DNA of 64,000 nucleotides from Limosilactobacillus caecicola (GTDB lineage: Bacteria; Bacillota; Bacilli; Lactobacillales; Lactobacillaceae): contig NZ_CALPCI010000007.1 of the NCBI RefSeq assembly GCF_943192935.1, forward strand, positions 1 to 64,000. Reading direction: 5' to 3'. Below are positions 1 through 8,089 of this stretch, piece after piece; the stretch's first letter is position 1; each line of letters begins with the position of its first letter. The translations under genes and the position numbers were made by a program. The notes under the pieces are model-generated. The model was not told where the DNA came from. It did not search any database and saw only the letters and a program-made list of their open reading frames with translations.

Positions 1-77
1 GTAGCGAAGTCTGGTTAAACGCGACGGTCTGTAAAACCGTTCCTTCGGGTTCGGCGGTTCGAATCCACCCTCCTCCA
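1..77 (+). tRNA. tRNA-Tyr (GTA), 5' end outside window
   Basis: The anticodon loop reads ct-GTA-aa between paired arms, and there is a long variable arm as expected for bacterial tRNA-Tyr. The 3' acceptor strand is ctcctcc with discriminator A at 77. The first few acceptor bases lie left of the window. It is the first visible gene of a five-tRNA cluster. Confidence 0.93.
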
Positions 78-84
78 CTTTTAT

Positions 85-155
85 AGGGATATAGTTAAAC
101 GGTATAACTACGGTCTCCAAAACCGTCGTTGTGGGTTCGATTCCTACTATCCCTG
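85..155 (+). tRNA. tRNA-Trp (CCA)
   Basis: Seven-base acceptor stem agggata/tatccct with discriminator G, U8-A9-G10 in place, and anticodon loop ct-CCA-aa. The gap to the preceding tRNA-Tyr is 7 bp, so they are one transcript. Confidence 0.95.
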
Positions 156-171
156 CTAAACTGAATATTTT

Positions 172-247
172 GGCGGTATTGGTGAAGCTTGGTTAACACA
201 TCGGTTTGTGGGTCCGACACGCGTGGGTTCGAATCCCACATACCGCC
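172..247 (+). tRNA. tRNA-His (GTG)
   Basis: Anticodon GTG. The numbering fits U8-G9-G10 only if the first G is position -1. That G then faces C73, which is the identity pair expected for histidine tRNA. The acceptor stem is 7 bp. The 62 bp between this gene and tRNA-Cys hold no tRNA but two small hairpins. Confidence 0.94.
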
Positions 248-310
248 CTTCTGGTTAGACGGTGCCCAGTCGCAGCGTCTAATTGTTTGAATCAAATTCA
301 AACACTATTT

Positions 311-381
<71 letters not shown>

Positions 382-397
382 TTTAGTTAAGATTTAT

Positions 398-482
398 GCC
401 TCTGTGGCGGAATTGGCAGACGCGCTGGACTCAAAATCCAGTTCCCGTTGAGGGAGTGTGGGTTCGACCCCCACCGGAGGCA
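398..482 (+). tRNA. tRNA-Leu (CAA)
   Basis: Class II tRNA with a long variable arm, acceptor stem gcctctg/cggaggc, discriminator A and anticodon CAA. It is the last tRNA of the cluster and is followed 30 bp later by a terminator. Confidence 0.95.
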
Positions 483-511
483 TTTTAGGAAAACACTTAT
501 TCTTAACTATG

Positions 512-542
512 ACTCTCCTATCCTTGTGATAGGGGAGTTTTT
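512..542 (+). terminator. Rho-independent terminator of the tRNA cluster
   Basis: An 11-bp stem (actctcctatc/gataggggagt) with a five-base loop is followed by TTTTTG. It closes the tRNA operon. Confidence 0.85.
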
Positions 543-592
543 GTTATAATTAACTGAAACTTATTGCGAGCTCGAACAGATTTCGGGTCTAA

Positions 593-623
593 AAAGGGAG
601 TACCTGCCGATGGTACTCCCTTT
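593..623 (-). terminator. Terminator of the small secreted protein gene
   Basis: Inverted repeat aaagggagtacc...ggtactcccttt with T residues on the minus side. It lies just beyond the stop codon of the leftward gene at 636. Confidence 0.75.
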
Positions 624-635
624 ATTGAAGATAGT

Positions 636-1127
636 TTAATTAAAATCATATAGGCGGTTTGACATTTTGTCGGAACGACCAACAATGCCGTGACCATCAC
701 GAACCGTAATTGTTAGTCCTTGATTAGCTTCATCGGCAGTGATTTTCTTTTGTTCCAATAAGACCTGGTTGGCACAATTTTCAGCGGAGTTTAAAGTATC
801 GCGCTTGGCATTGTCTTGCAGGTCGTCGAAATTGTTATTAACATTGATGGTTAACTTTTTTCCACCGGTATATTTGATGCTAGTAACGTAAGTTGCCCAT
901 TGGTAAGCAAGGTTAGCAGTACCATTGGTTGTCTTTTGACGGTTTTTATCGATTTTACCCGCAGCCCAGTTTTGACAATCAGTTAAGCTCTTGCTGATTT
1001 TTTTATTAATGGTGGAGTTGGAAACTGCTGCGTGGACCACCAGCGGGGCTGGTGAATAAGTGCTAATCGCCGTTCCGCCACCAACTAATCCCAAGAGGGC
1101 AACAACGGCAAATTTTTGGATTTTCAT
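636..1127 (-). CDS. Small secreted protein of unknown function (163 aa)
   Basis: I do not recognise the family. A long open frame extends upstream, but the ATG at 1127 has AGGAG 8 bases before it and begins a clear signal peptide: MKIQK, then a hydrophobic run to about residue 22, then VHAA as a likely cleavage site. The mature part (about 130 aa) is polar and soluble, with no repeats and no LPxTG or lipobox. It has two cysteines, in DCQNW and ENCANQ, that could form a disulfide. It is monocistronic with its own terminator. A released extracellular protein is an inference from the signal peptide alone. Confidence 0.7.
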   Translation of the reverse strand: MKIQKFAVVALLGLVGGGTAISTYSPAPLVVHAAVSNSTINKKISKSLTDCQNWAAGKIDKNRQKTTNGTANLAYQWATYVTSIKYTGGKKLTINVNNNFDDLQDNAKRDTLNSAENCANQVLLEQKKITADEANQGLTITVRDGHGIVGRSDKMSNRLYDFN

Positions 1128-1286
1128 ATTCAAAACTCCTCTATATAATGTCATTACTCTACATATTATACGCTTATTAGGACCTCTTGTTGAGAAGAAA
1201 ATGGGTGGCAAATATTCAACTTAAATGCATATATACTATTATTCACCGAATATATCCCTAATTTACGAATTTTTTTACATTTAGGG

Positions 1287-1315
1287 TTGCATCATGTGCA
1301 TAATTCATGTATTAT
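1287..1315 (+). promoter_or_regulatory. Sigma-A promoter of the amino-acid ABC genes
   Basis: TTGCAT and TATTAT separated by 17 bp, about 65 bp before the start codon. Several ATTCA motifs lie nearby (around 1303, 1325 and 1348) and could be half-sites of an ArgR-type regulator, but they do not form a convincing full box. Confidence 0.6.
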
Positions 1316-1378
1316 ACTGGTTGTATTCAAATGATATGCAATTATTATTCATGTGATTTAATGACGGGAGGATCAATT

Positions 1379-2203
1379 ATGAAGTTTAAATTAGGAAAAA
1401 AGCTTCTCGCTGTCGGGGCGGTTGCTCTGATGGTAGCGGGCGGCTTAGCAGGATGCGGCACGAAGCAAAACACCGCCTACAATAAGATTAAGAGCAGTAA
1501 GACTTTAACGCTGGGGACCTCAGCAGACTTTGCACCATTTGAATTTCCAATCGTTAAAAATGGTAAAAAGACTTACAACGGTTTTGATATCATGGTTGCT
1601 AATCAAATTGCTAAGGACATGGGTGTGAAGCTCAAGGTTCAAAACATGCAGTTCTCATCTTTAATTGGTGAATTGCAAAATAACAAGGTCCAAATGGTCA
1701 TGGCTGGGATGACGGCCACCAAGCAACGGCGGAAGGCGGTCGACTTTTCCAAGCCTTACTACACCGAATCTGAATCTTTGTTAGTTAAGAAGAGTGATGC
1801 TAATAAGTACACGACCAAGGCTAGCACGAAGGGTGCATCCTTTGGTGCTCAACAAGGGTCGATTCAAGAAAATGTTGCTAAACAGCAAACTAAGGCGAAC
1901 ATTGTTACAGAAGGATTAGTCACTAGTTTAACGACCGAATTAAAAGGTGGTAAGTTAAACGGGGTTGTTCTGGCCACCAAGGTCGCTGAAGAATACGTTA
2001 AGAAGTACCCGAACGAATACGCAATTGCTTCATTGAAGTTGCCTGTTCCAAAGTCTGAACGGGAAATTTGTATCGCACTGCCAAAGAACGAACCAAAGTT
2101 GAAGAAGAAGGTTAACCAAGAAATTACCAAGCTGCAAAAGAACGGTCAATTGGATAAAATGTTCCAAAAGGCTCAACAATTGCAAGAACAAACAAGCAAC
2201 TAA
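1379..2203 (+). CDS. Polar amino-acid ABC transporter, substrate-binding lipoprotein
   Basis: This is a 274-residue extracellular solute-binding protein of family 3, the type that binds glutamine, arginine, histidine or cystine. It is anchored by a lipobox (LAGC, lipidated Cys26) after a hydrophobic signal segment. The family features follow in order: LTLGTSADFAPFEF near the mature N-terminus, the GFDIMVANQIA segment, and the MVMAGMTATKQR hinge region. The ATG at 1379 is chosen over an upstream in-frame ATG because GGGAGG precedes it. The permease gene follows 35 bp later. The exact amino acid cannot be read from the sequence. Confidence 0.88.
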   Translation: MKFKLGKKLLAVGAVALMVAGGLAGCGTKQNTAYNKIKSSKTLTLGTSADFAPFEFPIVKNGKKTYNGFDIMVANQIAKDMGVKLKVQNMQFSSLIGELQNNKVQMVMAGMTATKQRRKAVDFSKPYYTESESLLVKKSDANKYTTKASTKGASFGAQQGSIQENVAKQQTKANIVTEGLVTSLTTELKGGKLNGVVLATKVAEEYVKKYPNEYAIASLKLPVPKSEREICIALPKNEPKLKKKVNQEITKLQKNGQLDKMFQKAQQLQEQTSN

Positions 2204-2238
2204 TTGCAACTAAAAAGAGAGTAAAGGGTGATGTAATA

Positions 2239-2931
2239 ATGATGGAATTTGATTTTCTCGGTAAGTATTGGCCAATGTTCCTCCAGGGGTCGGAACTGAC
2301 GTTAGTGATTTCGATTATCGGGGTCATCATTGGCTTCTTAATTGGGCTGTTATTGGTCCTCATGCGGATGTCAAAATTAAAGGTCCTCAACTGGATTGCA
2401 ACGATCTACGTTTCGATTGTGCGGGGAACCCCGTCCATGATCCAAGTTTTGCTGGTTTACTACATTTTGTCTAAGACGCTCCCCATTCCAGATGTGCAAG
2501 TGTTAGGATCTGGGCTTGACCGGATCATTCCTGGGGCATTGGCACTAGGATTAAACTCCGGGGCGTACACTTCTGAAATTTTCCGGTCCGGGATTATTTC
2601 CATCCCTGCCGGACAGACGGAAGCCGGATTGTCCTTGGGGATGAGTCGTCGGGACACCTTATTTGAAATTGTGCTTCCCCAAGCGTTACGGAACACCTTA
2701 CCTGCAATGGGGAACGAATTCATTACTTTAATTAAGGAATCATCAGTCTTGTTCTATATTGGGGTTCAAGAAGTGACTGCCGAAGCCCTTGGGGTTGGTG
2801 GAACACTTTACAACTTCATTCCACCGCTGATTGTGGCCGCAGTCATCTACTTCGTGATCACGCAAGCATTGGCCTTGTTGCTCAATTGGTTAGAAAAGCG
2901 GATGAGCAAAAAATACGTTGTCAGCAACTAA
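2239..2931 (+). CDS. Polar amino-acid ABC transporter permease (HisM/GlnP family)
   Basis: A 230-residue inner-membrane permease with about five hydrophobic segments. The EAA loop that contacts the ATPase is in the middle (EAGLSLGMSRRDTLFEIVLPQALRN, residues about 133 to 157), where the family keeps it. AAAGGG precedes the ATG. It is cotranscribed with the binding-protein gene upstream and followed by a strong terminator. No ATP-binding subunit gene is next to it, so an ATPase encoded elsewhere must energise the pair. Confidence 0.88.
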   Translation: MMEFDFLGKYWPMFLQGSELTLVISIIGVIIGFLIGLLLVLMRMSKLKVLNWIATIYVSIVRGTPSMIQVLLVYYILSKTLPIPDVQVLGSGLDRIIPGALALGLNSGAYTSEIFRSGIISIPAGQTEAGLSLGMSRRDTLFEIVLPQALRNTLPAMGNEFITLIKESSVLFYIGVQEVTAEALGVGGTLYNFIPPLIVAAVIYFVITQALALLLNWLEKRMSKKYVVSN

Positions 2932-2951
2932 CTAGGGACATCATCCTTTAT

Positions 2952-2985
2952 CAAAAAGCGCGCTATCGTAATGGTAACGCGCTTT
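2952..2985 (+). terminator. Terminator of the ABC transporter pair
   Basis: Nine-base-pair stem aaaagcgcg/cgcgctttt followed by further T residues in the loop-proximal strand. Confidence 0.8.
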
Positions 2986-3218
2986 TAGCTTATTTAATGA
3001 TATTTTTAATATGACAAAACGATCATATATAATCAAGTTTTTGAAAATCATTTTAAATATATCGAACGATTAACAAATTACTACGTTGAGTTGTTTTTCG
3101 GTGACCTTATGAATTCCTTGAACGGGTTTGAATGGTGTCGAGGCGGGGAACCAAAAAGTGATAGCACGTGATTATGGAAGCTTTTTATTTGTTTGATTGG
3201 TTCATTTCACTGATTTCA

Positions 3219-3287
3219 CCCCTACATATTGTGGTAAGAATGTCAATCATTTCTAGATATTGTGTTAAAACTTTTTTCCACTATGAT
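3219..3287 (+). promoter_or_regulatory. Tandem NrdR boxes and promoter of nrdD
   Basis: Two 16-bp sites, 3219-3234 (cccctacatattgtgg) and 3250-3265 (tttctagatattgtgt), match the NrdR-box pattern CwAtATaTwGtgt. They are offset by 31 bp, about three helical turns, as is usual for this repressor. TTGTGT (3260) and TATGAT (3282) form a plausible promoter with a 16-bp spacer, so the second box covers the -35. The rest of the gap from 2986 to 3218 is AT-rich and I see nothing else in it. Confidence 0.75.
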
Positions 3288-3317
3288 AGAAAGTGTTAAC
3301 AAAAAGGGGACTGAATC

Positions 3318-5555
3318 ATGAAAATTGAAACTACAACCAACGAACAACTAACTAAATTACAAGATCTCGAAGTCGTGAAGCGGGGTGGAACGGTAACCCC
3401 GTTTTATTCGTACAAGCTTGACCTGATTATGAAGAACCTGCATGCCGATTGGGCAACGCAAGCACAGGTCTATACTCAGTTGGTCAACCTTTTCAAAGAC
3501 AAAAAACGGGTGACAACCATTGAAATTGCTCAAGCGGTGGTTGATGGCTTCCGGGCTGCTGGCCATAATGAATTTGCGATGGCCTTCATTAATTACCGGA
3601 AACAAGACGACAAAGCGTTTGCTGAAGCAACAAACCCCATGCACAAACTCAACCAATTGGCTGACCGTAACTCGCGGGTGGTACACGAAAATGCGAATAA
3701 GGACTCTAAGGTATTTAATACCCAACGGGATTTAGAAGCCGGCATGGTCAGCCGGGCGCTCGGCCTCCGCATGCTGCCGCAAATCGTTGCGAAAGCCCAT
3801 TTACGTGGGGACATTCACTGGCATGATTTAGATTACTCACCAGTGACTCCCGAAACTAACTGTTGTTTGATTGATTTTGACGAAATGTTCAAGAATGGTT
3901 TTAAGATCGGGAATGCGTGGGTTTCTTCGCCCCGGTCAATTCAAACTGCCACGGCGCAAATGTCCCAAATCATTGCTAACGTGGCTTCCTTGCAATATGG
4001 TGGTTGTTCTGCCAACCGGATTGACCAATTACTGGAACCATACGCCAAGATTAATTACGAAAAGCACCTGAAGGATGCCGAAGAATGGGTTGCCGAAGGC
4101 CAACGGGAAGCTTACGCCAAAACGAAGACCAAGAAGGACATTTATGATGCAATGCAGGCGCTCGAATACGAAATCAACACCTTGTATTCATCTCAAGGGC
4201 AAACCCCATTTACCACCATTAATTTTGGGTTAGGGACTTCTTGGATCGCCCGTGAAATTCAAAAGGCCATTTTACAAATTCGGATTAAGGGGCTCGGTAA
4301 AGAACACCGGACGGCCATTTTTCCAAAGTTAATCTTTACTTTGAAACGCGGGTTGAATTTAAACCCTGGTGATCCAAACTATGATATTAAGCAATTGGCG
4401 CTTGAATGTTCGACCAAGCGGATGTACCCAGACTTATTGATGTACGACAAGATCAAGGAAATTACCGGATCGTTTAAGACCCCAATGGGTTGTCGTTCTT
4501 TCTTACAAGGCTGGAAGGATCCTGAAACTGGTAAAGAAGTCAATTCAGGGCGGATGAACCTGGGTGTCGTGACCGTTAACTTGCCACGAATTGCTCTAGA
4601 AGCACATGGTAATAAGCAACTCTTCTGGCAAATCTTCAAGGAAAAGATGAATATCTGCAAGATTGCCTTAGATTACCGGATCCAACGAACCAAGCAAGCT
4701 AAACCGGAAAATGCTCCTCTCCTGTACATGTACGGGGCATTTGGTAAGCGGCTCAAGAAAGACGATAGTGTTGACGAAGTCTTTAAGAATAGCCGGGCGA
4801 CCGTTTCCCTGGGCTACATTGGCTTATACGAAGTCTGCACCACTTTCTATGGACCAAAGTGGGAACACAACCATGAGGCGCATGATTTTGCTGTTTCCAT
4901 CGTTAAGGAAATGCATGACCTCTGTGCGAAGTGGGAAGCCAAAGAGGGCTACCACTTTAGCCTGTACTCGACGCCAGCTGAATCGTTGACCGATACCTTC
5001 TGCCAAGATGACCTCAAGAAGTTTGGCCGGGTTGAAGATGTGACCGACAAGGAATACTACACGAACAGTTTCCATTACGATGTGCGGAAGCACCCGACCC
5101 CATTTGAAAAGCTCGAATTTGAAGAGGACTTCCCATATTACGCAGCGGGTGGCTTTATCCACTACTGTGAATATCCAAACCTGCGACAAAACCCCAAGGC
5201 ATTGGAAGCGGTCTGGGATTGGGCCTATGACCATGTTGGTTACCTCGGAACCAACACCTCGATTGACCAATGCTTTAAGTGTGGCTTTAAGGGTGAATTT
5301 GAAGCGACGGCCCGCGGCTTTAAGTGCCCACAATGTGGTAACCATGATCCCGCAACCTGTGATGTGGTTAAGCGGACCTGTGGTTACCTCGGTAACCCGC
5401 AACAACGGCCAATGGTTCACGGTCGGCATGAAGAAATTATTCACCGGGTTAAGCACATGAATCCGGGAATGATCAAGTCAGCTGCTGAATTTGAAACCCA
5501 ACGGCAGATGGATACCAAAGAACACCGTGCTAATATTAACGGTAAGCAAATCTAA
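3318..5555 (+). CDS. nrdD: Anaerobic (class III) ribonucleoside-triphosphate reductase
   Basis: This 745-residue glycyl-radical enzyme makes dNTPs from NTPs without oxygen. An ATP-cone regulatory domain spans about residues 15 to 110. The large catalytic barrel follows, with HWHDLDYSP and the TPFTTINFGLG strand. The C-terminus has two CxxC pairs (CFKCGFKG and CPQCG) that bind structural zinc. The radical loop RTCGYLG places the glycyl radical at Gly689. Length is normal for the family. ATG with AAAAGGGGA upstream. It is the first gene of a run of five closely spaced rightward genes behind NrdR boxes, and its activase nrdG follows directly. Confidence 0.97.
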   Translation: MKIETTTNEQLTKLQDLEVVKRGGTVTPFYSYKLDLIMKNLHADWATQAQVYTQLVNLFKDKKRVTTIEIAQAVVDGFRAAGHNEFAMAFINYRKQDDKAFAEATNPMHKLNQLADRNSRVVHENANKDSKVFNTQRDLEAGMVSRALGLRMLPQIVAKAHLRGDIHWHDLDYSPVTPETNCCLIDFDEMFKNGFKIGNAWVSSPRSIQTATAQMSQIIANVASLQYGGCSANRIDQLLEPYAKINYEKHLKDAEEWVAEGQREAYAKTKTKKDIYDAMQALEYEINTLYSSQGQTPFTTINFGLGTSWIAREIQKAILQIRIKGLGKEHRTAIFPKLIFTLKRGLNLNPGDPNYDIKQLALECSTKRMYPDLLMYDKIKEITGSFKTPMGCRSFLQGWKDPETGKEVNSGRMNLGVVTVNLPRIALEAHGNKQLFWQIFKEKMNICKIALDYRIQRTKQAKPENAPLLYMYGAFGKRLKKDDSVDEVFKNSRATVSLGYIGLYEVCTTFYGPKWEHNHEAHDFAVSIVKEMHDLCAKWEAKEGYHFSLYSTPAESLTDTFCQDDLKKFGRVEDVTDKEYYTNSFHYDVRKHPTPFEKLEFEEDFPYYAAGGFIHYCEYPNLRQNPKALEAVWDWAYDHVGYLGTNTSIDQCFKCGFKGEFEATARGFKCPQCGNHDPATCDVVKRTCGYLGNPQQRPMVHGRHEEIIHRVKHMNPGMIKSAAEFETQRQMDTKEHRANINGKQI

Positions 5556-5569
5556 GGGGGAATTGAGTG

Positions 5570-6157
5570 ATGGGTGAACGACACCAACACCGGATGCCCA
5601 AAAATCCTAAACCAAAGGAATGGTTGGCGGCCGACCATTCACTGCAGTATGTTGCCGATTACAAGCCCTTCAATTTTGTTGATGGGGAAGGGGTCCGCTG
5701 TAGTATTTACGTGAGTGGCTGCTTGTTCAATTGTCCGGGCTGTTATAACAAGGCTGCGCAAAACTTCCACTATGGCCAACCGTATACCCAGGAACTCGAA
5801 GACCAAATCATGGAAGACTTAGGCCACGATTACGTTCAGGGACTGACCCTGTTAGGTGGGGAACCGTTTTTGAATACGCAAGTCTGTTTAAAATTAATTA
5901 AACGATTGCGGAAGGAATATGGTCATACCAAAGACATTTGGTCCTGGTCGGGTTATACTTGGGAGGAACTCCAAAAAGAATCCTATGATAAGCTCGAAAT
6001 GTTGCGCAACATCGATATTTTGGTCGATGGGCGGTTCCTCGAAGATAAAAAAGATCTCACTTTGCAATTCCGGGGAAGCTCTAACCAGCGGATTATTGAT
6101 GTGCCCAAATCATTAGCAGCCAACAAGGTGATTATTTGGGATAAATTAGTCCATTAA
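5570..6157 (+). CDS. nrdG: Anaerobic ribonucleotide reductase activating enzyme
   Basis: A 195-residue radical-SAM activase that binds a [4Fe-4S] cluster and S-adenosylmethionine to install the glycyl radical on NrdD. The cluster motif is C51-x3-C55-x2-C58 (SGCLFNCPGCYN), followed by the LLGGEPF SAM-binding strand. AAGGGGG lies 9 bases before the ATG; a GTG three bases earlier could also serve. It is 14 bp after nrdD and 16 bp before sufC with no terminator between, so it links the reductase genes to the Suf genes. Confidence 0.96.
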   Translation: MGERHQHRMPKNPKPKEWLAADHSLQYVADYKPFNFVDGEGVRCSIYVSGCLFNCPGCYNKAAQNFHYGQPYTQELEDQIMEDLGHDYVQGLTLLGGEPFLNTQVCLKLIKRLRKEYGHTKDIWSWSGYTWEELQKESYDKLEMLRNIDILVDGRFLEDKKDLTLQFRGSSNQRIIDVPKSLAANKVIIWDKLVH

Positions 6158-6173
6158 TTAAGGGTGAAAAAGA

Positions 6174-6941
6174 ATGACATTAGTTGTGAAAAATTTGCAT
6201 GCCATCGTTAAAGAGACTGGCGAAGAAATCCTCAAGGGTGTCGATTTAACGGTACCCACTGGCGAAGTCCATGCCATTATGGGTCCCAATGGGAACGGTA
6301 AATCGACCTTGGTGTCGACGATCATGGGCTACCCGGCCTATGAAGTTACTAGCGGGAGTGTGACCTTTGATGGTGAAGACGTTCTTAATAAATCAGTAAC
6401 TGACCGGGCGAAAATGGGTCTGTTTCTTGGCATGCAATATCCTGCAGAAATTCCCGGGGTCAAGAATGTGGACTTCATTCGCCAAGCCATGAATGCCACG
6501 CAACCGGATGACCAACCGGTACCAGTGATGCAATTTTTACAAGAATTAGACGCGGCCAAAGAACTCCTTCAAATGCCAGATGACATTACTGACCGGTACC
6601 TGAACGTCGGCTTTTCTGGTGGTGAAAAGAAACGGAACGAAGTCCTTCAAATGATGATGTTGAAGCCTAAGTTGGCGATCCTGGACGAAATCGATTCCGG
6701 CCTGGACATCGATGCCCTGCGAATTGTGGCTAACGGGATTAATCACATGCGGACACCCCAATTCAGTGCTTTGCTGATTACTCACTATGAACGGTTACTG
6801 GAATATGTCAAACCAGACCGGGTTCACGTTATGGTTGACGGCCGCGTAGTGCAAAGTGGTGGTCCAGAATTAGCGGATGAACTTGAAAAGGGTGGTTATG
6901 CGAAGTTTGAACAGTTACGGAAAGATGGCGTCCACGAATGA
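6174..6941 (+). CDS. sufC: Fe-S cluster assembly ATPase SufC
   Basis: A 255-residue ABC-type ATPase of the SUF scaffold. Walker A is GPNGNGKST (residues 37 to 45), the signature is FSGGEKKR near residue 150, and Walker B plus catalytic Glu is LAILDEIDSGLD. The Suf-specific GLFLGMQYP and FSGGEKKRNE segments distinguish it from transport ATPases. GGGTG precedes the ATG. Its stop codon overlaps the sufD start by 4 bp (ATGA), indicating translational coupling. It works with SufB and SufD in the cytoplasm to build and release Fe-S clusters. Confidence 0.96.
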   Translation: MTLVVKNLHAIVKETGEEILKGVDLTVPTGEVHAIMGPNGNGKSTLVSTIMGYPAYEVTSGSVTFDGEDVLNKSVTDRAKMGLFLGMQYPAEIPGVKNVDFIRQAMNATQPDDQPVPVMQFLQELDAAKELLQMPDDITDRYLNVGFSGGEKKRNEVLQMMMLKPKLAILDEIDSGLDIDALRIVANGINHMRTPQFSALLITHYERLLEYVKPDRVHVMVDGRVVQSGGPELADELEKGGYAKFEQLRKDGVHE

Positions 6942-8089
6942 ATCAAAAATTACTCGAATTAGTTCAAACTGCTAGCCAGGGACAACCAGCCTGGCTACAA
7001 AAGAAACGTCAGTTAGCCGCAATGATGTTGGGCGACTTACCAACGGACCAGTGGCAAACCCCACTACTGAATGCTTGGCAAGCGACCCCAACTTTGACGG
7101 TGGAGAATGAGCAGGCCAACGGCCAGTCGCAAGACTATGTTGAATTGCCCATTTTTGTTGCTGCCGAGCAATATCCAGAATTATTACAAGAAAACTTGAT
7201 GGAAAAGGCGATTGATTGGCAGGCCAGCCAAATCAATGCCCTCCATCTGGCCTTTTTAAATGGCGGGCGGTTCATTTATGTTCCGGATAATACTGAGCTC
7301 TCCACGCCAATTGAATTACAGTATTCCGCGACCGGGTGCAATTATCATAATTTAGTGATCGTCGGTGCTAATTCCAAGGTTACGATTGTGGAACACGTGA
7401 CGGCGCAAAGTAACCAACCGAGTTTTCTAGGGACGGAATTGTTGCTGGGAGATACTGCGCAAGTCAATTATTATCAGACTAATTCCTTTACGGCGAACCA
7501 GAACTGGCAGGCCGTGCGGTCCTATCAGGCGGGAGACAGCCAATTAAATATTTATGCGGTCCTGTTTGACCGCCACAACTTGTTTGCTGATTTTCATACT
7601 AACTTGGACGGGGACGGGAGTACGGCCGACTTTAAGATGGTTGGCATTGCCACCCATGACCAATTGCAGGAAATTAATACCCGGATTGATAATCACGGTC
7701 TGCACACGAATGGTGAAATTTTGCAAAATGGGGTCGTTAAGGACCAGGCGATCCTTAATTTCCACGCGGTTGGCAAGATTTACAAGGGCTCCCACCAGTC
7801 CGTTTCTAACCAGGAAAGCCGCTTGTTGACTCTGACGCCAGCTAGTCATGGTGAAGCGGACCCGGTCCTTTTGATTGAGGACAACGATGTGAACGCTGGT
7901 CACGCGGCTAGCATTGGCCAGGTTAATCCTGATCAGCTCTACTATTTACAGTCCCGGGGGCTGACTTTGATGGAAGCAGAGATTCTCTTGACGAAGGGCT
8001 TCTTGCTGCCAGTCATCGAAAAGTTTCCTGATCAAACATTACGCCAGCAAACGATTGATGAACTGTTGAAACGATTGGGGGTTCAGTAA
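6938..8089 (+). CDS. sufD: Fe-S cluster assembly protein SufD
   Basis: A 383-residue scaffold subunit with the right-handed beta-helix core of the SufB/SufD family. The C-terminal stretch [22 protein letters not shown] is the SufD form of the conserved motif, and the histidine in GHAAS is the residue expected in SufD. It overlaps both neighbours (4 bp with sufC, 1 bp with sufB). The usual order in Firmicutes is sufC-D-S-U-B; here sufS and sufU are absent between sufD and sufB. Confidence 0.93.
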   Translation: MNQKLLELVQTASQGQPAWLQKKRQLAAMMLGDLPTDQWQTPLLNAWQATPTLTVENEQANGQSQDYVELPIFVAAEQYPELLQENLMEKAIDWQASQINALHLAFLNGGRFIYVPDNTELSTPIELQYSATGCNYHNLVIVGANSKVTIVEHVTAQSNQPSFLGTELLLGDTAQVNYYQTNSFTANQNWQAVRSYQAGDSQLNIYAVLFDRHNLFADFHTNLDGDGSTADFKMVGIATHDQLQEINTRIDNHGLHTNGEILQNGVVKDQAILNFHAVGKIYKGSHQSVSNQESRLLTLTPASHGEADPVLLIEDNDVNAGHAASIGQVNPDQLYYLQSRGLTLMEAEILLTKGFLLPVIEKFPDQTLRQQTIDELLKRLGVQ

